Assembly (NCBI GenBank): GCA_023460955.1 | Contig: JAEWOH010000023.1 | Location: 1 to 55,390, forward strand | DNA length: 55,390 nt | Reading direction: 5' to 3' | Origin: Bacillota bacterium | Lineage (GTDB): Bacteria; Bacillota; Clostridia; Acetivibrionales; DSM-1351 | Part shown: one piece after another, positions 1-9,845 of the stretch | Position numbering within the stretch: the stretch's first letter is position 1 | How the letters are laid out: each line of letters begins with the position of its first letter | Position numbers and translations under genes: made by a program | The notes under the pieces: model-generated | Seen by the model: the letters and a program-made list of their open reading frames with translations, nothing else | What the model was told of the DNA's origin: nothing | Databases searched by the model: none

Positions 1-3000
1 TTCACGAGGATTTCTTAGACGGACAAAGTGACGCAGTCCAGTCTGGGGGAGCAGAACTGTCTATCGTAGATAAGGACTACGCTGGCAAAGTTGACGGAAA
101 GTCATTGTATGTAAGTAGCAGGGAAAAAGACTATGATGCAGCAGACTTCTACTTTAAAGATTTAAATATGGTAGAAGGTACAACATACACCATAACTATT
201 AAGGGTTATGTTGAGCCAGGTGCATATACCACAGTTGAAGGTAAGCAACCAGCAATTCAGGTTCAGCCAGTTGATCCGGAGTATGGTTGGTTAGGAAGTA
301 CACCTGTTACAGCTGAAGGTGGTTCCTTTACAATAAGCGGAACCTATACAGCTAGTACTGCAGAGCATAAGAAACTTAGAATACAATCAAATGCTGATGC
401 AGCCGCTGTACCTTTCTATATTGACGATATTTTAGTCACAACCGAAGGTACAGGATCAACACCACCTTCAACTCCAACATTAAAAGAGATTTACCATGAA
501 TCGTTTAAAGATGGAGTTGGAAAGGTAATGCCAGCTGGAGATAATGTACAAATAACGACAGAATCCGGTATTAGCTTTGAAGGTAACGACGATGGGTACG
601 CTATACTAGTAAGTAACAGACAAGATTCATGGCATGGAGCTGACCTACCAATTTCTGATTTAGGATTAGTAAATGGGAAAATCTATAACGTTACTATTAA
701 AGGAAAAGCTATAGATTTGCCAGCAGGTGCAAAAATAACTCTTCAAAATGCCAATACATATAGCTGGTATAATGAGGCAAGTGTTACTACTGGCGGTGCT
801 TTTACATTATCCGGAACATATACGGCTGATACTGCTAATGATAGTTTTTTGCGTATTCAGTCAGACGATGCTGCTAAAACTGTTTCGTTTTATATCGGTG
901 ACATTCTGGTAACAACTGAAGAAACAACGACAGCTCCACCAGAAGAAAAGCCGGCTAAACCATTTGAAACTATAACCTTTGACAAAGACAACCTTGGTGA
1001 CAAAGCAGGTTTCGCTGGAAGAGGTGGAGTTGAAACATTAACTGTAACAAATGAGGCTAACCATACGGATGGTGGTACATATTCATTAAAAGTTGAAGGT
1101 AGAACTCAGAACTGGAATGGACCATCCTTAAACATTGTTGACTATGTAAACTCATATTGTAAATACGAGTTTGAAGTATGGGTAAAAATGGCTAGTCCAG
1201 ATAGCGGAAGCTTAACACTTTCAACTCAGGTTGGGGACTCATCCTATAATAATATCCAAACAGTTACGGCAACAAGTGGTGAGTGGACTCAAATTAAGAA
1301 AGAATTTACTTATAAAAGTCTTTCCAGTGGAAAAGTGACCCTATACGTTGAAAGCACAAGCGCTGATGCTTCATTCTACATCGATGATATCAGCATTAAG
1401 AAAGTTGAAACAGCACCAATTGTGATTCAGGATCTAGAGCCAATTAAGGATGTTTATGCAAATGACTTCATCTTTGGAAATGCAGTAGCTCCAAGTGAAT
1501 TGGAAGGTCCAAGTTTTGAACTTTTGAAAAAGCATTTTAATTCTATAACTGCCGGTAATGAAATGAAGCCAGAAAACCTTCAAGGAAAAAAAGGTGTTTA
1601 TACATTCGACGTTGCAGATGGTATGATTAAAAAGGCTAAAGACAATGATATGAAAGTACATGGCCATGTTCTTGTATGGCATGCACAAACTCCAGCTTGG
1701 ATGAATACAACAACAGGAGGAATTGCTCTGTCAAGGGACGAAGCGCTTAAAAACATGACAGACCATATTACTACTGTTGTAAAGCACTTCGGTGATGGTG
1801 TCATATCCTGGGATGTTGTTAATGAAGCAGTGGCTGACAATCCATCAAATCCAACTGATTGGCGTAACGCTTTACGTAAAGACTCAAATTGGACTAAATC
1901 TATAGGACCAGACTTTATTGAAGAAGCATTTTTGGCGGCTAGGAAAGCTTTAGATGAAATGAATCTAAGCCATATTAAATTGTACTACAATGACTATAAC
2001 GAAGACAATCAAAATAAGGCTACCGCTATCTACAGCATGGTTAAAGAGCTTAATGATAAATACGCTAAGACACATCCGGGTAAACTGCTTATTGATGGAG
2101 TTGGTATGCAAGCGCATTACAACTTATCTACAAATCCTGAAAATGTGTTGAAGACACTTGAAAAGTTTATCTCACTTGGCGTTGAAGTCAGTATTACTGA
2201 GCTTGATATTATGGCTGGCAGTAAAGGCAAGCAAACTGATGATCAAATAAAAGCTCAGGCATACTTATATGCACGGTTGATGAAGATCTTTAAGGAACAT
2301 TCAGCAAATATACCTCGCGTAACTATCTGGGGTCTGGATGATGGAGCTAGCTGGAGAACTGATTACAGTCCCGTTATATTTACTGCTGGATTGCAGGCAA
2401 AGCCTTCTTACTACGCAGTAATCGATCCTGATAAGTATATGGCTGAAAATGAGGCACCAGGATTAATCGTAACTAAACAAGCATCCGCATCCTATGGTAA
2501 ACCTGTATTAGACGGAACTGTAGATAGCATTTGGAGTCAAGCAGAAGAATTGGCAGTAGACAGATTAAGCGGTGCATGGAATTATGCATCAGGAAAAGCA
2601 AAAGTCCTTTGGGATGATGAAAACTTGTATGTTTTAGTGCAGGTAGGCGATACTGTACTTAATAAAGATAATAAAGATCCGTGGGAACAGGATTCTGTTG
2701 AAGTCTTTATTGATGAAAATAACGGTAAGACTACTTCTTATGAGGATGATGACGGACAATATAGAGTTAATTACGAAAATGAGCAGTCATTTAATCCTGC
2801 AAGTATCGCAGAAGGCTTTGAGTCTGCTACAAAGGTAACCGGAACAAACTATACAGTGGAAATGAAGATTCCATTTAAGAAAGTAACTCCGGCAAATAAT
2901 TCACTTATCGGTTTTGACATTCAGATAAACGATGCGAATACAAGTAAAGTCCGTGTTGGTAGTGCAAATTGGAATGATACCACAGGTGCCGGCTATCAGG

Positions 3001-4379
3001 ATACATCTTCTTATGGAGTTCTGAAATTAGTTAAGAATGCGCCAGGTGACCCAGGCACAGACCCAGGCACAGACCCAGGCACAGATCCGGGCACAGACCC
3101 AGGCACAGATCCAGGCACAGATCCAGGCACACAGCCAAGTAATCCAAGCACGCCAAACACTCAACCAAGTACTCAATCAGATATAAATGCGCCTAAAGTT
3201 GAAAAATCAGAAGTAAAAGTAACCCTCCCAGTTACTGTTACTAATGGAAGTGCAACTGTAACTGTTTCAGACAAAGTTGTTGAAGATATAATAAAAAATA
3301 TAGCAGAAGCTAAAAAAGCTGGTGAAAAGCCAGTTGTAACACTTAAGCTTGACACAACTCCTAATGTAGGTGCAGCAACTATCAAGCTCCCGGATTATAC
3401 ATTATCAAATTTCCTGGCAGCTGATATTTACGCATCTCTAAAGGTCTCAGTACCAGGTGTTGTTGATCTTGTATTGGACGGTAAAACTATCGAAACAGTA
3501 TCAAAAGCTGGTTCTGGTGCTACTGAAATCAAAATTTTTAAGGTGCCTACTGCTGAAGTAGCTAAGTTACCTGCTGCAGCTGCGGCTAAAATCGCAGACC
3601 GTCCTGTATTTGAATTTACTGTATCAAATGGAGGAACAGCTGTATCAAACTTTAACGGAAATGTTACAGCTAGCATACCTTACACTCCTGCAAAAGATGA
3701 GGATACTAACGCATTAGTTCCTTACTGGATCGATGGCAATAACAACCTGGTACCTTTAAGAGGTACTTTCCATAATGGTAATGTTGAATTTACAACAAAT
3801 CACTTCTCCAAGTTTGCAGTTGGCTACAATAAGGTAAGCTTTAGTGATGTTAAGACAACTAATACTTACTATGCTGCAGCTACTTATCTTGGTGCAAGAG
3901 ATGTTATTACAGGTTCAACCTTACAGCCAAATAGTGTATTAACTCGTGGTGACGCTATAGTAATGCTGTTAAAAGCTTACAATATCAAGCCAAGCACTGA
4001 TCTTAAGAACAACTTCTCAGATGCTACGGGTGAAAATGCAGGCTACTATGCAAAGGCTAAGGAAATCGGAATTACAAGCGGTGTAGGTAACAACAAGCTT
4101 GCACCAAATACCAAAGTAACTCGTGAAATGCTTTACACAATGATTAACAATCTGGCAAGCTATGTTGGTGAAAACTCTGCAACAAATGTTAAAGAGTTCA
4201 AGGGCTTTAAAGACAGTGATAAGCTTTCCAAATGGTCACTTGCTGCTGTGAAGAAGCTTGTTGAAGCAGGTATGATGAAGGATAACGCAGCTGTTCAGCT
4301 CAATCCTAAGACTGTCTGCAACAGAGGCGAATTCGTGAAAGTATTGTATTCACTACTTACTAAAAATTCAGTAAACTAA
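1..4379 (+). CDS. S-layer-anchored multidomain endo-1,4-beta-xylanase (5' truncated)
   Basis: The frame is open from the window edge (first codon at base 3), so the signal peptide and N-terminus lie outside; 1458 residues are visible. Seen in order: three CBM22-like xylan-binding modules (about residues 1-145, 160-305, 320-470), a GH10 catalytic domain (about 473-813), a CBM9-like module (about 820-1010), a seven-unit PGTD linker, a beta-rich region, and three SLH repeats (about 1279-1458). GH10 catalytic residues are visible: acid/base Glu in WDVVNEAV (codon at 1824) and nucleophile Glu in SITELDI (codon at 2199). SLH repeats normally bind pyruvylated cell-wall polymer, so the enzyme is expected on the cell surface hydrolysing xylan. 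The layout matches large clostridial surface xylanases. It carries no dockerin, so it is probably not a cellulosome subunit. Confidence 0.95.
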   Translation, partial: HEDFLDGQSDAVQSGGAELSIVDKDYAGKVDGKSLYVSSREKDYDAADFYFKDLNMVEGTTYTITIKGYVEPGAYTTVEGKQPAIQVQPVDPEYGWLGSTPVTAEGGSFTISGTYTASTAEHKKLRIQSNADAAAVPFYIDDILVTTEGTGSTPPSTPTLKEIYHESFKDGVGKVMPAGDNVQITTESGISFEGNDDGYAILVSNRQDSWHGADLPISDLGLVNGKIYNVTIKGKAIDLPAGAKITLQNANTYSWYNEASVTTGGAFTLSGTYTADTANDSFLRIQSDDAAKTVSFYIGDILVTTEETTTAPPEEKPAKPFETITFDKDNLGDKAGFAGRGGVETLTVTNEANHTDGGTYSLKVEGRTQNWNGPSLNIVDYVNSYCKYEFEVWVKMASPDSGSLTLSTQVGDSSYNNIQTVTATSGEWTQIKKEFTYKSLSSGKVTLYVESTSADASFYIDDISIKKVETAPIVIQDLEPIKDVYANDFIFGNAVAPSELEGPSFELLKKHFNSITAGNEMKPENLQGKKGVYTFDVADGMIKKAKDNDMKVHGHVLVWHAQTPAWMNTTTGGIALSRDEALKNMTDHITTVVKHFGDGVISWDVVNEAVADNPSNPTDWRNALRKDSNWTKSIGPDFIEEAFLAARKALDEMNLSHIKLYYNDYNEDNQNKATAIYSMVKELNDKYAKTHPGKLLIDGVGMQAHYNLSTNPENVLKTLEKFISLGVEVSITELDIMAGSKGKQTDDQIKAQAYLYARLMKIFKEHSANIPRVTIWGLDDGASWRTDYSPVIFTAGLQAKPSYYAVIDPDKYMAENEAPGLIVTKQASASYGKPVLDGTVDSIWSQAEELAVDRLSGAWNYASGKAKVLWDDENLYVLVQVGDTVLNKDNKDPWEQDSVEVFIDENNGKTTSYEDDDGQYRVNYENEQSFNPASIAEGFESATKVTGTNYTVEMKIPFKKVTPANNSLIGFDIQINDANTSKVRVGSANWNDTTGAGYQDTSSYGVLKLVKNAPGDPGTDPGTDPGTDPGTDPGTDPGTDPGTQPSNPSTPNTQPSTQSDINAPKVEKSEVKVTLPVTVTNGSATVTVSDKVVEDIIKNIAEAKKAGEKPVVTLKLDTTPNVGAATIKLPDYTLSNFLAADIYASLKVSVPGVVDLVLDGKTIETVSKAGSGATEIKIFKVPTAEVAKLPAAAAAKIADRPVFEFTVSNGGTAVSNFNGNVTASIPYTPAKDEDTNALVPYWIDGNNNLVPLRGTFHNGNVEFTTNHFSKFAVGYNKVSFSDVKTTNTYYAAATYLGARDVITGSTLQPNSVLTRGDAIVMLLKAYNIKPSTDLKNNFSDATGENAGYYAKAKEIGITSGVGNNKLAPNTKVTREMLYTMINNLASYVGENSATNVKEFKGFKDSDKLSKWSLAAVKKLVEAGMMKDNAAVQLNPKTVCNRGEFVKVLYSLLTKNSVN
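3048..3131 (+). repeat. 12-bp tandem repeat encoding the PGTD linker
   Basis: Seven consecutive 12-base units of the type GAC CCA GGC ACA encode a flexible Asp-Pro-Gly-Thr linker between the CBM9-like module and the C-terminal cell-wall part of the xylanase. The units differ only at synonymous positions (GAC/GAT, CCA/CCG), which suggests copy-number change by slippage or recombination. Confidence 0.95.
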
Positions 4380-4399
4380 TAGTACTGATAAGATGTTTA

Positions 4400-4438
4400 A
4401 AATCCTCCAAACATGAAAATTGTTTGGAGGATTTTTTT
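4400..4438 (+). terminator. Intrinsic terminator of the xylanase gene
   Basis: A 13-bp stem (AATCCTCCAAAC side against GTTTGGAGGATT) with a short loop is followed by a run of seven T, 20 bases after the xylanase stop codon. Confidence 0.9.
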
Positions 4439-4528
4439 AGGCTTTAGCCTGCTGTAAAATAAGCTAATTGATATTACCGTAGAAGTGATTTCATTATCCC
4501 CCCAAAAAATGCTGAAGATAATAATATA

Positions 4529-4564
4529 TAGTACATTGTATTATAGAGTACTAAGTAATATAAT
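4529..4564 (+). promoter_or_regulatory. PadR-operon promoter with overlapping inverted repeat
   Basis: TTGTAT (4536-4541), a 17-base spacer and TATAAT (4559-4564) form a sigma-A promoter. An inverted repeat TAGTAC (4529-4534) / GTACTA (4548-4553) straddles the -35 box. Many PadR-family repressors control their own operon from such palindromes, so this is the likely autoregulatory operator. Transcription should begin about 13 bases before the start codon, leaving almost no leader. Confidence 0.7.
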
Positions 4565-4583
4565 GTTATCAGGAGGTGATCAG

Positions 4584-4913
4584 TTGGATATTGATAAGGA
4601 AATTCTAAAAGGCTATATTGACACAATCATTTTATCCCTGTTATGTGAGAAGCCCCTATATGGATTTGAGATGGCAAAAAAAGTTCGTAAAATTAGCAAA
4701 GATGAGTTTGAACTTAAAGAAGGGACACTATATCTGGCTTTGAAAAGACTGGAAATTAATGGATTCGTAGAGACGTTTTGGGGAGATCAGCCTAGTGATG
4801 GGGGAAGGCGTAAGTACTATCGTATTTTGCCTGACGGTAAAATACGCCTTGATAAGAAAAAGGCTGAGTGGGAGTTCGTGAAAAAAATGATGGATGTATT
4901 TTTGGGGGTGTGA
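4584..4913 (+). CDS. PadR-family transcriptional repressor
   Basis: A 109-residue winged-helix protein of the small PadR class. The start is TTG at 4584, placed by the strong AGGAGGTGAT box at 4571; the longer frame upstream runs through the promoter and is not credible. Seen: the family pattern LLCEKPLYGFEMAKKV, then EGTLYLALKRLE and GGRRKYYRIL, typical of the recognition helix and wing. These repressors usually bind a promoter palindrome and are released by a ligand or stress signal. The gene is two bases from the next one and leads a three-gene operon of membrane proteins, which it probably autoregulates. Confidence 0.9.
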   Translation: MDIDKEILKGYIDTIILSLLCEKPLYGFEMAKKVRKISKDEFELKEGTLYLALKRLEINGFVETFWGDQPSDGGRRKYYRILPDGKIRLDKKKAEWEFVKKMMDVFLGV

Positions 4914-4915
4914 AG

Positions 4916-5710
4916 ATGAGAGAAATAGATGAATATTTAAATATTCTTTATAAAAGGTTAAATCTATCAGATAAAGAAACAGCGGAATTAAAAGCCGAGA
5001 TGCAAAACCATCTTTTAGACTCAGTTCGTGAGCTTAAGGAAGAAGGAAAGTCGGATCAGGAAAGTGTAAAAATAGCTATTGAACGGTTTGGTGATCCTTT
5101 TGGGATAGGAGGAGAACTTCCAGGTATTCTGATGGTATCGCGCAAAAGGTTTAAAAAATTAATCTTGATAATTTCTATAATAATTATTCTATTGATTATC
5201 TGCACTTCAGTAGTATATGTAGATAATATGAAGACGAACAAAAGACTAGAGGCAGCTGATCTAGACAAGAGAGCGGCAATTGAAGAATTACAGCAAGTAA
5301 AATTAAATAAGGATTATAGAGATGTATTTGTACAGTTTAGTAAACTTGCTGCCGTATATGATCATTCGGACAGTCTAAGCAAAGATTTAAAAGCCAAGCA
5401 TAACATAGAAATAATAGATAAGATAGGACAAATGAATAGAACCTTTAAGTACCACAATACAGTACTTATTGCGGTTGCTATTATTGCTTCGGATACCAAG
5501 TTTGAATGTACGCTTTTTAAGGATATTACAGAACTTGCTGTGATGAAATTATCAGATTCAGCTTTTATTCTTGATTTAGCCCAAAAGGCTCGTGATGCAG
5601 ATACTGATGAAGAAATTCAAGAATTAAGTAAGGAAATCAAAAAAGCTAAAGAGAAGGCAGATTTTAAAACCTTTGAAGAAGCTGAAAAATATAACAGCAC
5701 ACTTCAATAG
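4916..5710 (+). CDS. HAAS/DUF1700-type single-pass membrane protein
   Basis: 264 residues from the ATG at 4916, which follows GGGGGTG closely; the longer upstream frame overlaps padR. The first 70 residues (MREIDEYLNILYKRL... to ...RFGDPFGIG) match the alpha-helical HAAS/permease-prefix type of domain that often sits beside PadR regulators in Firmicutes. A single hydrophobic segment follows (about residues 78-100, rich in Ile/Leu), then a charged, mainly helical tail of about 160 residues with no recognised domain. Association with padR suggests a membrane-stress or signalling role, but the function is unknown. Confidence 0.8.
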   Translation: MREIDEYLNILYKRLNLSDKETAELKAEMQNHLLDSVRELKEEGKSDQESVKIAIERFGDPFGIGGELPGILMVSRKRFKKLILIISIIIILLIICTSVVYVDNMKTNKRLEAADLDKRAAIEELQQVKLNKDYRDVFVQFSKLAAVYDHSDSLSKDLKAKHNIEIIDKIGQMNRTFKYHNTVLIAVAIIASDTKFECTLFKDITELAVMKLSDSAFILDLAQKARDADTDEEIQELSKEIKKAKEKADFKTFEEAEKYNSTLQ

Positions 5711-5730
5711 TAGTGTAAGGTGGGAGTCAT

Positions 5731-7734
5731 ATGATGTCAGATAAAATTAATGAAAATGAATTCTTAAAAAATAAAAAATGGATTTTGTTCATAGCTGTAT
5801 CATTACTGATAGCATTTATTTCAATACCAATTCATGAATTTGGACATGTAATAGGCAATTTTGTGACAAATATACCAACAGGAATGTCTTATGCAAGAGA
5901 ATACACACTGAACGGGCAAGCCGAATCTATAAGCGGAATTTTGGGAGGCCCGGTCTTAACAGTAGTTCTATCATATATAGGATTATTTATGATTTATAGA
6001 AAAAGGTATCTGGTATTTGCTTATCCTTTTACAATTGTTATGTGTGTTGATAGGATTTACGTTTATTTATGGTGTTTTTCTACAATGGACATTAAGCGTT
6101 ACCTTGAATTAGGTGGATTATTTGGTATGGATGAAAGAGGTGCCGCTGAAAGTTTAAATATAGATCCATATACTTTTTTTATGTTAATTCAGATACTTGA
6201 ATTGGTTGTACTAATATTTATTATTTATCATTTACGTTTCGTTTTAAAGATAAACCTTTTAATTGTATTGATTCCTGTAATCTCTACATGCATAATGCGT
6301 TATATTGGCATTAACTTCATTGAACGGAATCTTTTTTGGGAGCAATATAGTCATCAATTCAGTAACCCGGTACCAACAATAAAAAATGACCTTATAGCCG
6401 GAGCAATACTTATTCTGGCCATTTCGATTACAATTATTGGGGCAAATTTTATAAAAAGGTCTAATAAAGCAAAAACCTTATTTATAGCCATTTCTTTGAT
6501 ATTTTCAATACCCATCTCAGCAATAACGTTTTCATTAATAAATAAATCAATATCTGATGCCTCAGAAATAACAGTCTATAGTTCAGATGTCGCAAAACCT
6601 TCAGCTTACTCTCCCCAAATTGAGGCGTATGTTAATTTTCTAAACTCAGCTCCATTGACTGATCCTGTAGACTATGTAATAAAGCTGTTTGATAAGTATG
6701 ATATTGTTATACTTTGTGAAAGGGACCACAGGGACATAACACAGTATGAGCTTTTCTATAAAATTATCAGTGATAAGAGATTTATTGAGAAATCTGGACG
6801 TATATTTACCGAAATTGGAACTCAAACTGTAAATAACCGACTTAATACATTTTTGAAAGATGATGAACTCACTGGAGATGAATCCGATAAACAACTAATG
6901 GGTATATATCGTGACTTGGACAGGAATGTATACTGGAATAACTATAATTTATTTGATTTTGTGAAAAAAGTTAAAGAGCTTAACAGCTCGCTGACTGACA
7001 AGGAACAAATTAGTATTAATTGTTCAGATATGCCGATAGATTGGACTACAGCAACTGCGGATGTATACAAGCAGGAGATTACAGATGAAATAAAAAACCG
7101 TGACATAATAATGGCAGACTACATAGCAGCTGAATATAAAAAAATAAAGAATAGTGAATCGGAAAAGAAGAAGCTCCTAGTAATAATGAATTACAGGCAT
7201 GCCTTTAAAACCATGATAGATATCGGTGAAAATGTTGGTTTCTGCTTAGATAATGAATTTCCCGGTAAGGTGGCAAATGTTATGATAAATTCTTTAAAAC
7301 TCTTGCCTGGAACAGATATTAATAATGATATAAGAGAACCTATTCAGGACGGAAAGTGGGATGCTGCCTTCAGATATACGGGTAATCGCAATATAGCCTT
7401 TGACTTTAAAAATACTCCGTTTGGGATGGATCATTTCGATTATTATGATTTTATCCCTAATGATCAAACCTATGAGAATAGTTTTAACGGGTTTATTTTT
7501 TACCGCCCGCTAGAAGAGCATTTATTAGTTTGTGGAATTCCGGGCTTCGTTGATAAGGAGTTTTACCCAACACTAATTAAAAGATTAAATATTATTGATC
7601 CGGTACAAAAGAGGGAAGCTACCAAAACTAATTACAAAAAATTTGCTGCACTATTTAACACAAAAATAGAATTTACTTATCCTGATATGATTCCCTATAA
7701 TGCAAAGATTGAACAGTGGTTAAAGTTTAACTAG
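5731..7734 (+). CDS. Polytopic membrane protein with HExxH motif and C-terminal esterase/ChaN-like domain
   Basis: 667 residues, ATG at 5731 after AAGGTGGGAG. The N-terminal half is hydrophobic with several membrane segments and carries HEFGH (residues 35-39) in the first one, as in intramembrane or M50-like zinc proteases. From about residue 300 the protein is soluble: YDIVILCERDHRD (near 325-335), FTEIG and later MNYRHAF resemble the Glu/His pattern of the erythromycin esterase/TraB/ChaN superfamily, a weak match by eye. Third gene of the PadR operon, 20 bases after the HAAS gene. The combination of an HExxH membrane half with such a domain is not one I recognise. The second zinc ligand of an M50 protease was not identified, so catalysis is unproven. 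Confidence 0.6.
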   Translation: MMSDKINENEFLKNKKWILFIAVSLLIAFISIPIHEFGHVIGNFVTNIPTGMSYAREYTLNGQAESISGILGGPVLTVVLSYIGLFMIYRKRYLVFAYPFTIVMCVDRIYVYLWCFSTMDIKRYLELGGLFGMDERGAAESLNIDPYTFFMLIQILELVVLIFIIYHLRFVLKINLLIVLIPVISTCIMRYIGINFIERNLFWEQYSHQFSNPVPTIKNDLIAGAILILAISITIIGANFIKRSNKAKTLFIAISLIFSIPISAITFSLINKSISDASEITVYSSDVAKPSAYSPQIEAYVNFLNSAPLTDPVDYVIKLFDKYDIVILCERDHRDITQYELFYKIISDKRFIEKSGRIFTEIGTQTVNNRLNTFLKDDELTGDESDKQLMGIYRDLDRNVYWNNYNLFDFVKKVKELNSSLTDKEQISINCSDMPIDWTTATADVYKQEITDEIKNRDIIMADYIAAEYKKIKNSESEKKKLLVIMNYRHAFKTMIDIGENVGFCLDNEFPGKVANVMINSLKLLPGTDINNDIREPIQDGKWDAAFRYTGNRNIAFDFKNTPFGMDHFDYYDFIPNDQTYENSFNGFIFYRPLEEHLLVCGIPGFVDKEFYPTLIKRLNIIDPVQKREATKTNYKKFAALFNTKIEFTYPDMIPYNAKIEQWLKFN

Positions 7735-7757
7735 CAGGACAAATTTCATTATAAATT

Positions 7758-7790
7758 TAAAAAGGGGCAGATTAATTTGATCTGTCCCTT
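7758..7790 (-). terminator. Terminator of asnB (possibly bidirectional)
   Basis: An 11-bp stem (AAGGGACAGAT / ATCTGCCCCTT on the minus strand, one wobble) is followed by TTTTT on the minus strand, 13 bases after the asnB stop. On the plus strand the same stem lies 27 bases after the preceding membrane gene but has no T-run. Confidence 0.75.
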
Positions 7791-7802
7791 ACATAAAATG
7801 TT

Positions 7803-9632
7803 TTACACCAACCTCACATCATACTCCCTGAACCAGTAATCCAGCTGGAGCAGCCATGCAATCAGCTGCGGGCGCCCCATGAGCTGTCCGAACCAGGTAA
7901 TATTGCTGCCCGAGCTGAGAAGCTTCAGAGCATCCTTATGGAGAATATCTCTGAGGATTGAGGTGGGGTCAGCCATAACCTGCTCAAACATTCCGGTTAC
8001 TATTTTCTCATATGCCGGGTTATGAGTCTTTGGATATGGACTCTTCTTCCTGTTGAGGATTTTATCTGGCAGGAACTCTGCCATAGCATTTCTTAACAAG
8101 GATTTCTCAACCTTATTTTTGAACTTTATACTCCAGGGCACATTGTAGACGTATTCTAAAATTCTATGGTCCGAGAAGGGCACCCTAACCTCAAGTCCGC
8201 TGGCCATACTCATGCGATCCTTACGTTCAAGCAGTGAAACCATGAACCAGTTCACCGATAGCCAGGTAGCAAGCCTGCCGGTTTTCATCTCCTCTGTGTC
8301 GCTGTCGACCAGCGGACAGGCATTCTTACTGTCCAGATACATTTGCTTTACAAAACTGAAGCCCTCCTTGGGTTTTGCAAAATCAGGATTAAACATGAAT
8401 ACTCTTGACTCTGGATCATGTATCCATGGGAAGAAATCTCTGTGTAGCATCTCCGGTCTGTAGAACCACGGATATCCTCCGAAAATTTCGTCAGCACATT
8501 CTCCGCTTAAAGCAACAGTATGCCGCTTTTTCACCTCTCGGCAGTAGTAGAGCAGGGAAGAATCGATATCAGCCATACCTGGAAAATCACGATATTTAAC
8601 TGCATCCGTCAACAGATTTGCTATTGTATTCTGACTTACTGTAAGAACGGTATGGTCTGTTTTAAGGTATTTGGCAAGCCATACGGCATATGCGTCATCA
8701 CTTTCTGGTTGAAAACTAGTGGCTTCAAAATGCTGTTGGTTTCCTTCATATTCGAAAGAATAGGTTGAAAGCAAGTCTCCGTTCTTTTTATCGCCGCGAG
8801 CCACTGATGTAACAATTGAAGAATCTAGACCTCCCGATAAAAAGGTGCACAAAGGCACATCAGATACAAGCTGCCTGTGAATAGCATCAGTAAGTAAAAA
8901 TCTTGTTTTTTCAATAATGGTGTTTTCACTATCTTCAATTTCATAGGCTTTTAAAGACCAATACTTGTAAAGCTTAAGACCATTAATATCAAAGAACCCA
9001 TGATGGCCGGGAGCTATTTCAAAGATATTCTTAAATATTCCGTTATTTGAAGGCCTCATTGGAGATAGATAGAGTAATTGCCAGATACCTTCACTGTCCA
9101 ATTCTGCACTGAGCTTCGGATACTTTAAAATTGCCTTGACCTCCGAAGAGAAAATCAATGAATTACCTGTCTGAATATAGAAAAAAGGTTTTACACCCAT
9201 TCTGTCCCTTGATAAATACACTCTTTTGTTTTTTTCATCATAAACTGCAAATGCGTATATTCCATTAAGCTTTTCAGAACAGCTGAGACCCCATATTATG
9301 TAAGAATACAATACAACCTCAGTATCGCAGTGGGTGTTGAATACTACCCCAATGGCAGTAAGCTCTTTTCGCAGTTCGTCAGCATTATATATTTCACCGT
9401 TATATACTATAGTATATTTATTTCCTTGATATGCAACAGTCATTGGCTGTAAACCGTTTTCAACATCAATGACCGCAAGTCTGTTATGTGCAAAGCAAAC
9501 ACTTTCACTTCGGAAAAAACCATTTTGATCAGGGCCCCTGTGAACAGTGGCATTTCTCATTTCATTCAAAACGCTTTGTTGAATTTCTGAGGTTGAATCT
9601 TTAAAATTAGCAATACCTAGAATTGAGCACAT
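7803..9632 (-). CDS. asnB: Asparagine synthase (glutamine-hydrolysing)
   Basis: 609 residues, start ATG at 9632 preceded by GGAGG. The protein begins MCSILG, so Cys2 is the exposed nucleophile of the class II glutamine amidotransferase domain (about 1-210). The synthetase half carries the ATP-binding SGGLDSS loop. The enzyme makes asparagine from aspartate, ATP and glutamine in the cytosol. It is the last gene of the minus-strand nitrogen block and has its own attenuator leader (9670-9740), pointing to nitrogen-dependent antitermination. The cell therefore has both free-asparagine synthesis and the tRNA-dependent route encoded upstream by gatCAB-aspS. Confidence 0.95.
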   Translation of the reverse strand: MCSILGIANFKDSTSEIQQSVLNEMRNATVHRGPDQNGFFRSESVCFAHNRLAVIDVENGLQPMTVAYQGNKYTIVYNGEIYNADELRKELTAIGVVFNTHCDTEVVLYSYIIWGLSCSEKLNGIYAFAVYDEKNKRVYLSRDRMGVKPFFYIQTGNSLIFSSEVKAILKYPKLSAELDSEGIWQLLYLSPMRPSNNGIFKNIFEIAPGHHGFFDINGLKLYKYWSLKAYEIEDSENTIIEKTRFLLTDAIHRQLVSDVPLCTFLSGGLDSSIVTSVARGDKKNGDLLSTYSFEYEGNQQHFEATSFQPESDDAYAVWLAKYLKTDHTVLTVSQNTIANLLTDAVKYRDFPGMADIDSSLLYYCREVKKRHTVALSGECADEIFGGYPWFYRPEMLHRDFFPWIHDPESRVFMFNPDFAKPKEGFSFVKQMYLDSKNACPLVDSDTEEMKTGRLATWLSVNWFMVSLLERKDRMSMASGLEVRVPFSDHRILEYVYNVPWSIKFKNKVEKSLLRNAMAEFLPDKILNRKKSPYPKTHNPAYEKIVTGMFEQVMADPTSILRDILHKDALKLLSSGSNITWFGQLMGRPQLIAWLLQLDYWFREYDVRLV

Positions 9633-9669
9633 AAAAACTCCTCCAAAGTCCGATACAAAATTTCTTAAT

Positions 9670-9740
9670 CATAAAAATAAAAGGACAATTATCATACTCA
9701 GGTCAATTAATCTTCATTAACCGACCAGACGCCATTGTCC
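9670..9740 (-). promoter_or_regulatory. ANTAR-type attenuator leader of asnB
   Basis: On the minus strand, GGAC-AATGGC-GTCT forms a small hairpin with hexaloop AATGGC (stem spans 9727-9740). The same GGACAAT (9734-9740) is the 5' arm of a terminator whose 3' arm ATTGTCC (9683-9689) is followed by TTTTATTTTT; an inner stem GGTC/GACC extends it. The two folds exclude each other. A six-base loop with A at position 1 and G at position 4, overlapping a terminator, is the known signature of targets of ANTAR antiterminators (EutV/NasR type). Confidence 0.75.
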
Positions 9741-9845
9741 CCTGAGATTAAGTAAAAAGCAATCAACGGGCTGTTTATATTTAACTTTTTACTTTATTCA
9801 GTATATGAAAATTGGAGAGTTTAAGTGCTTGGACATGAAAATATA

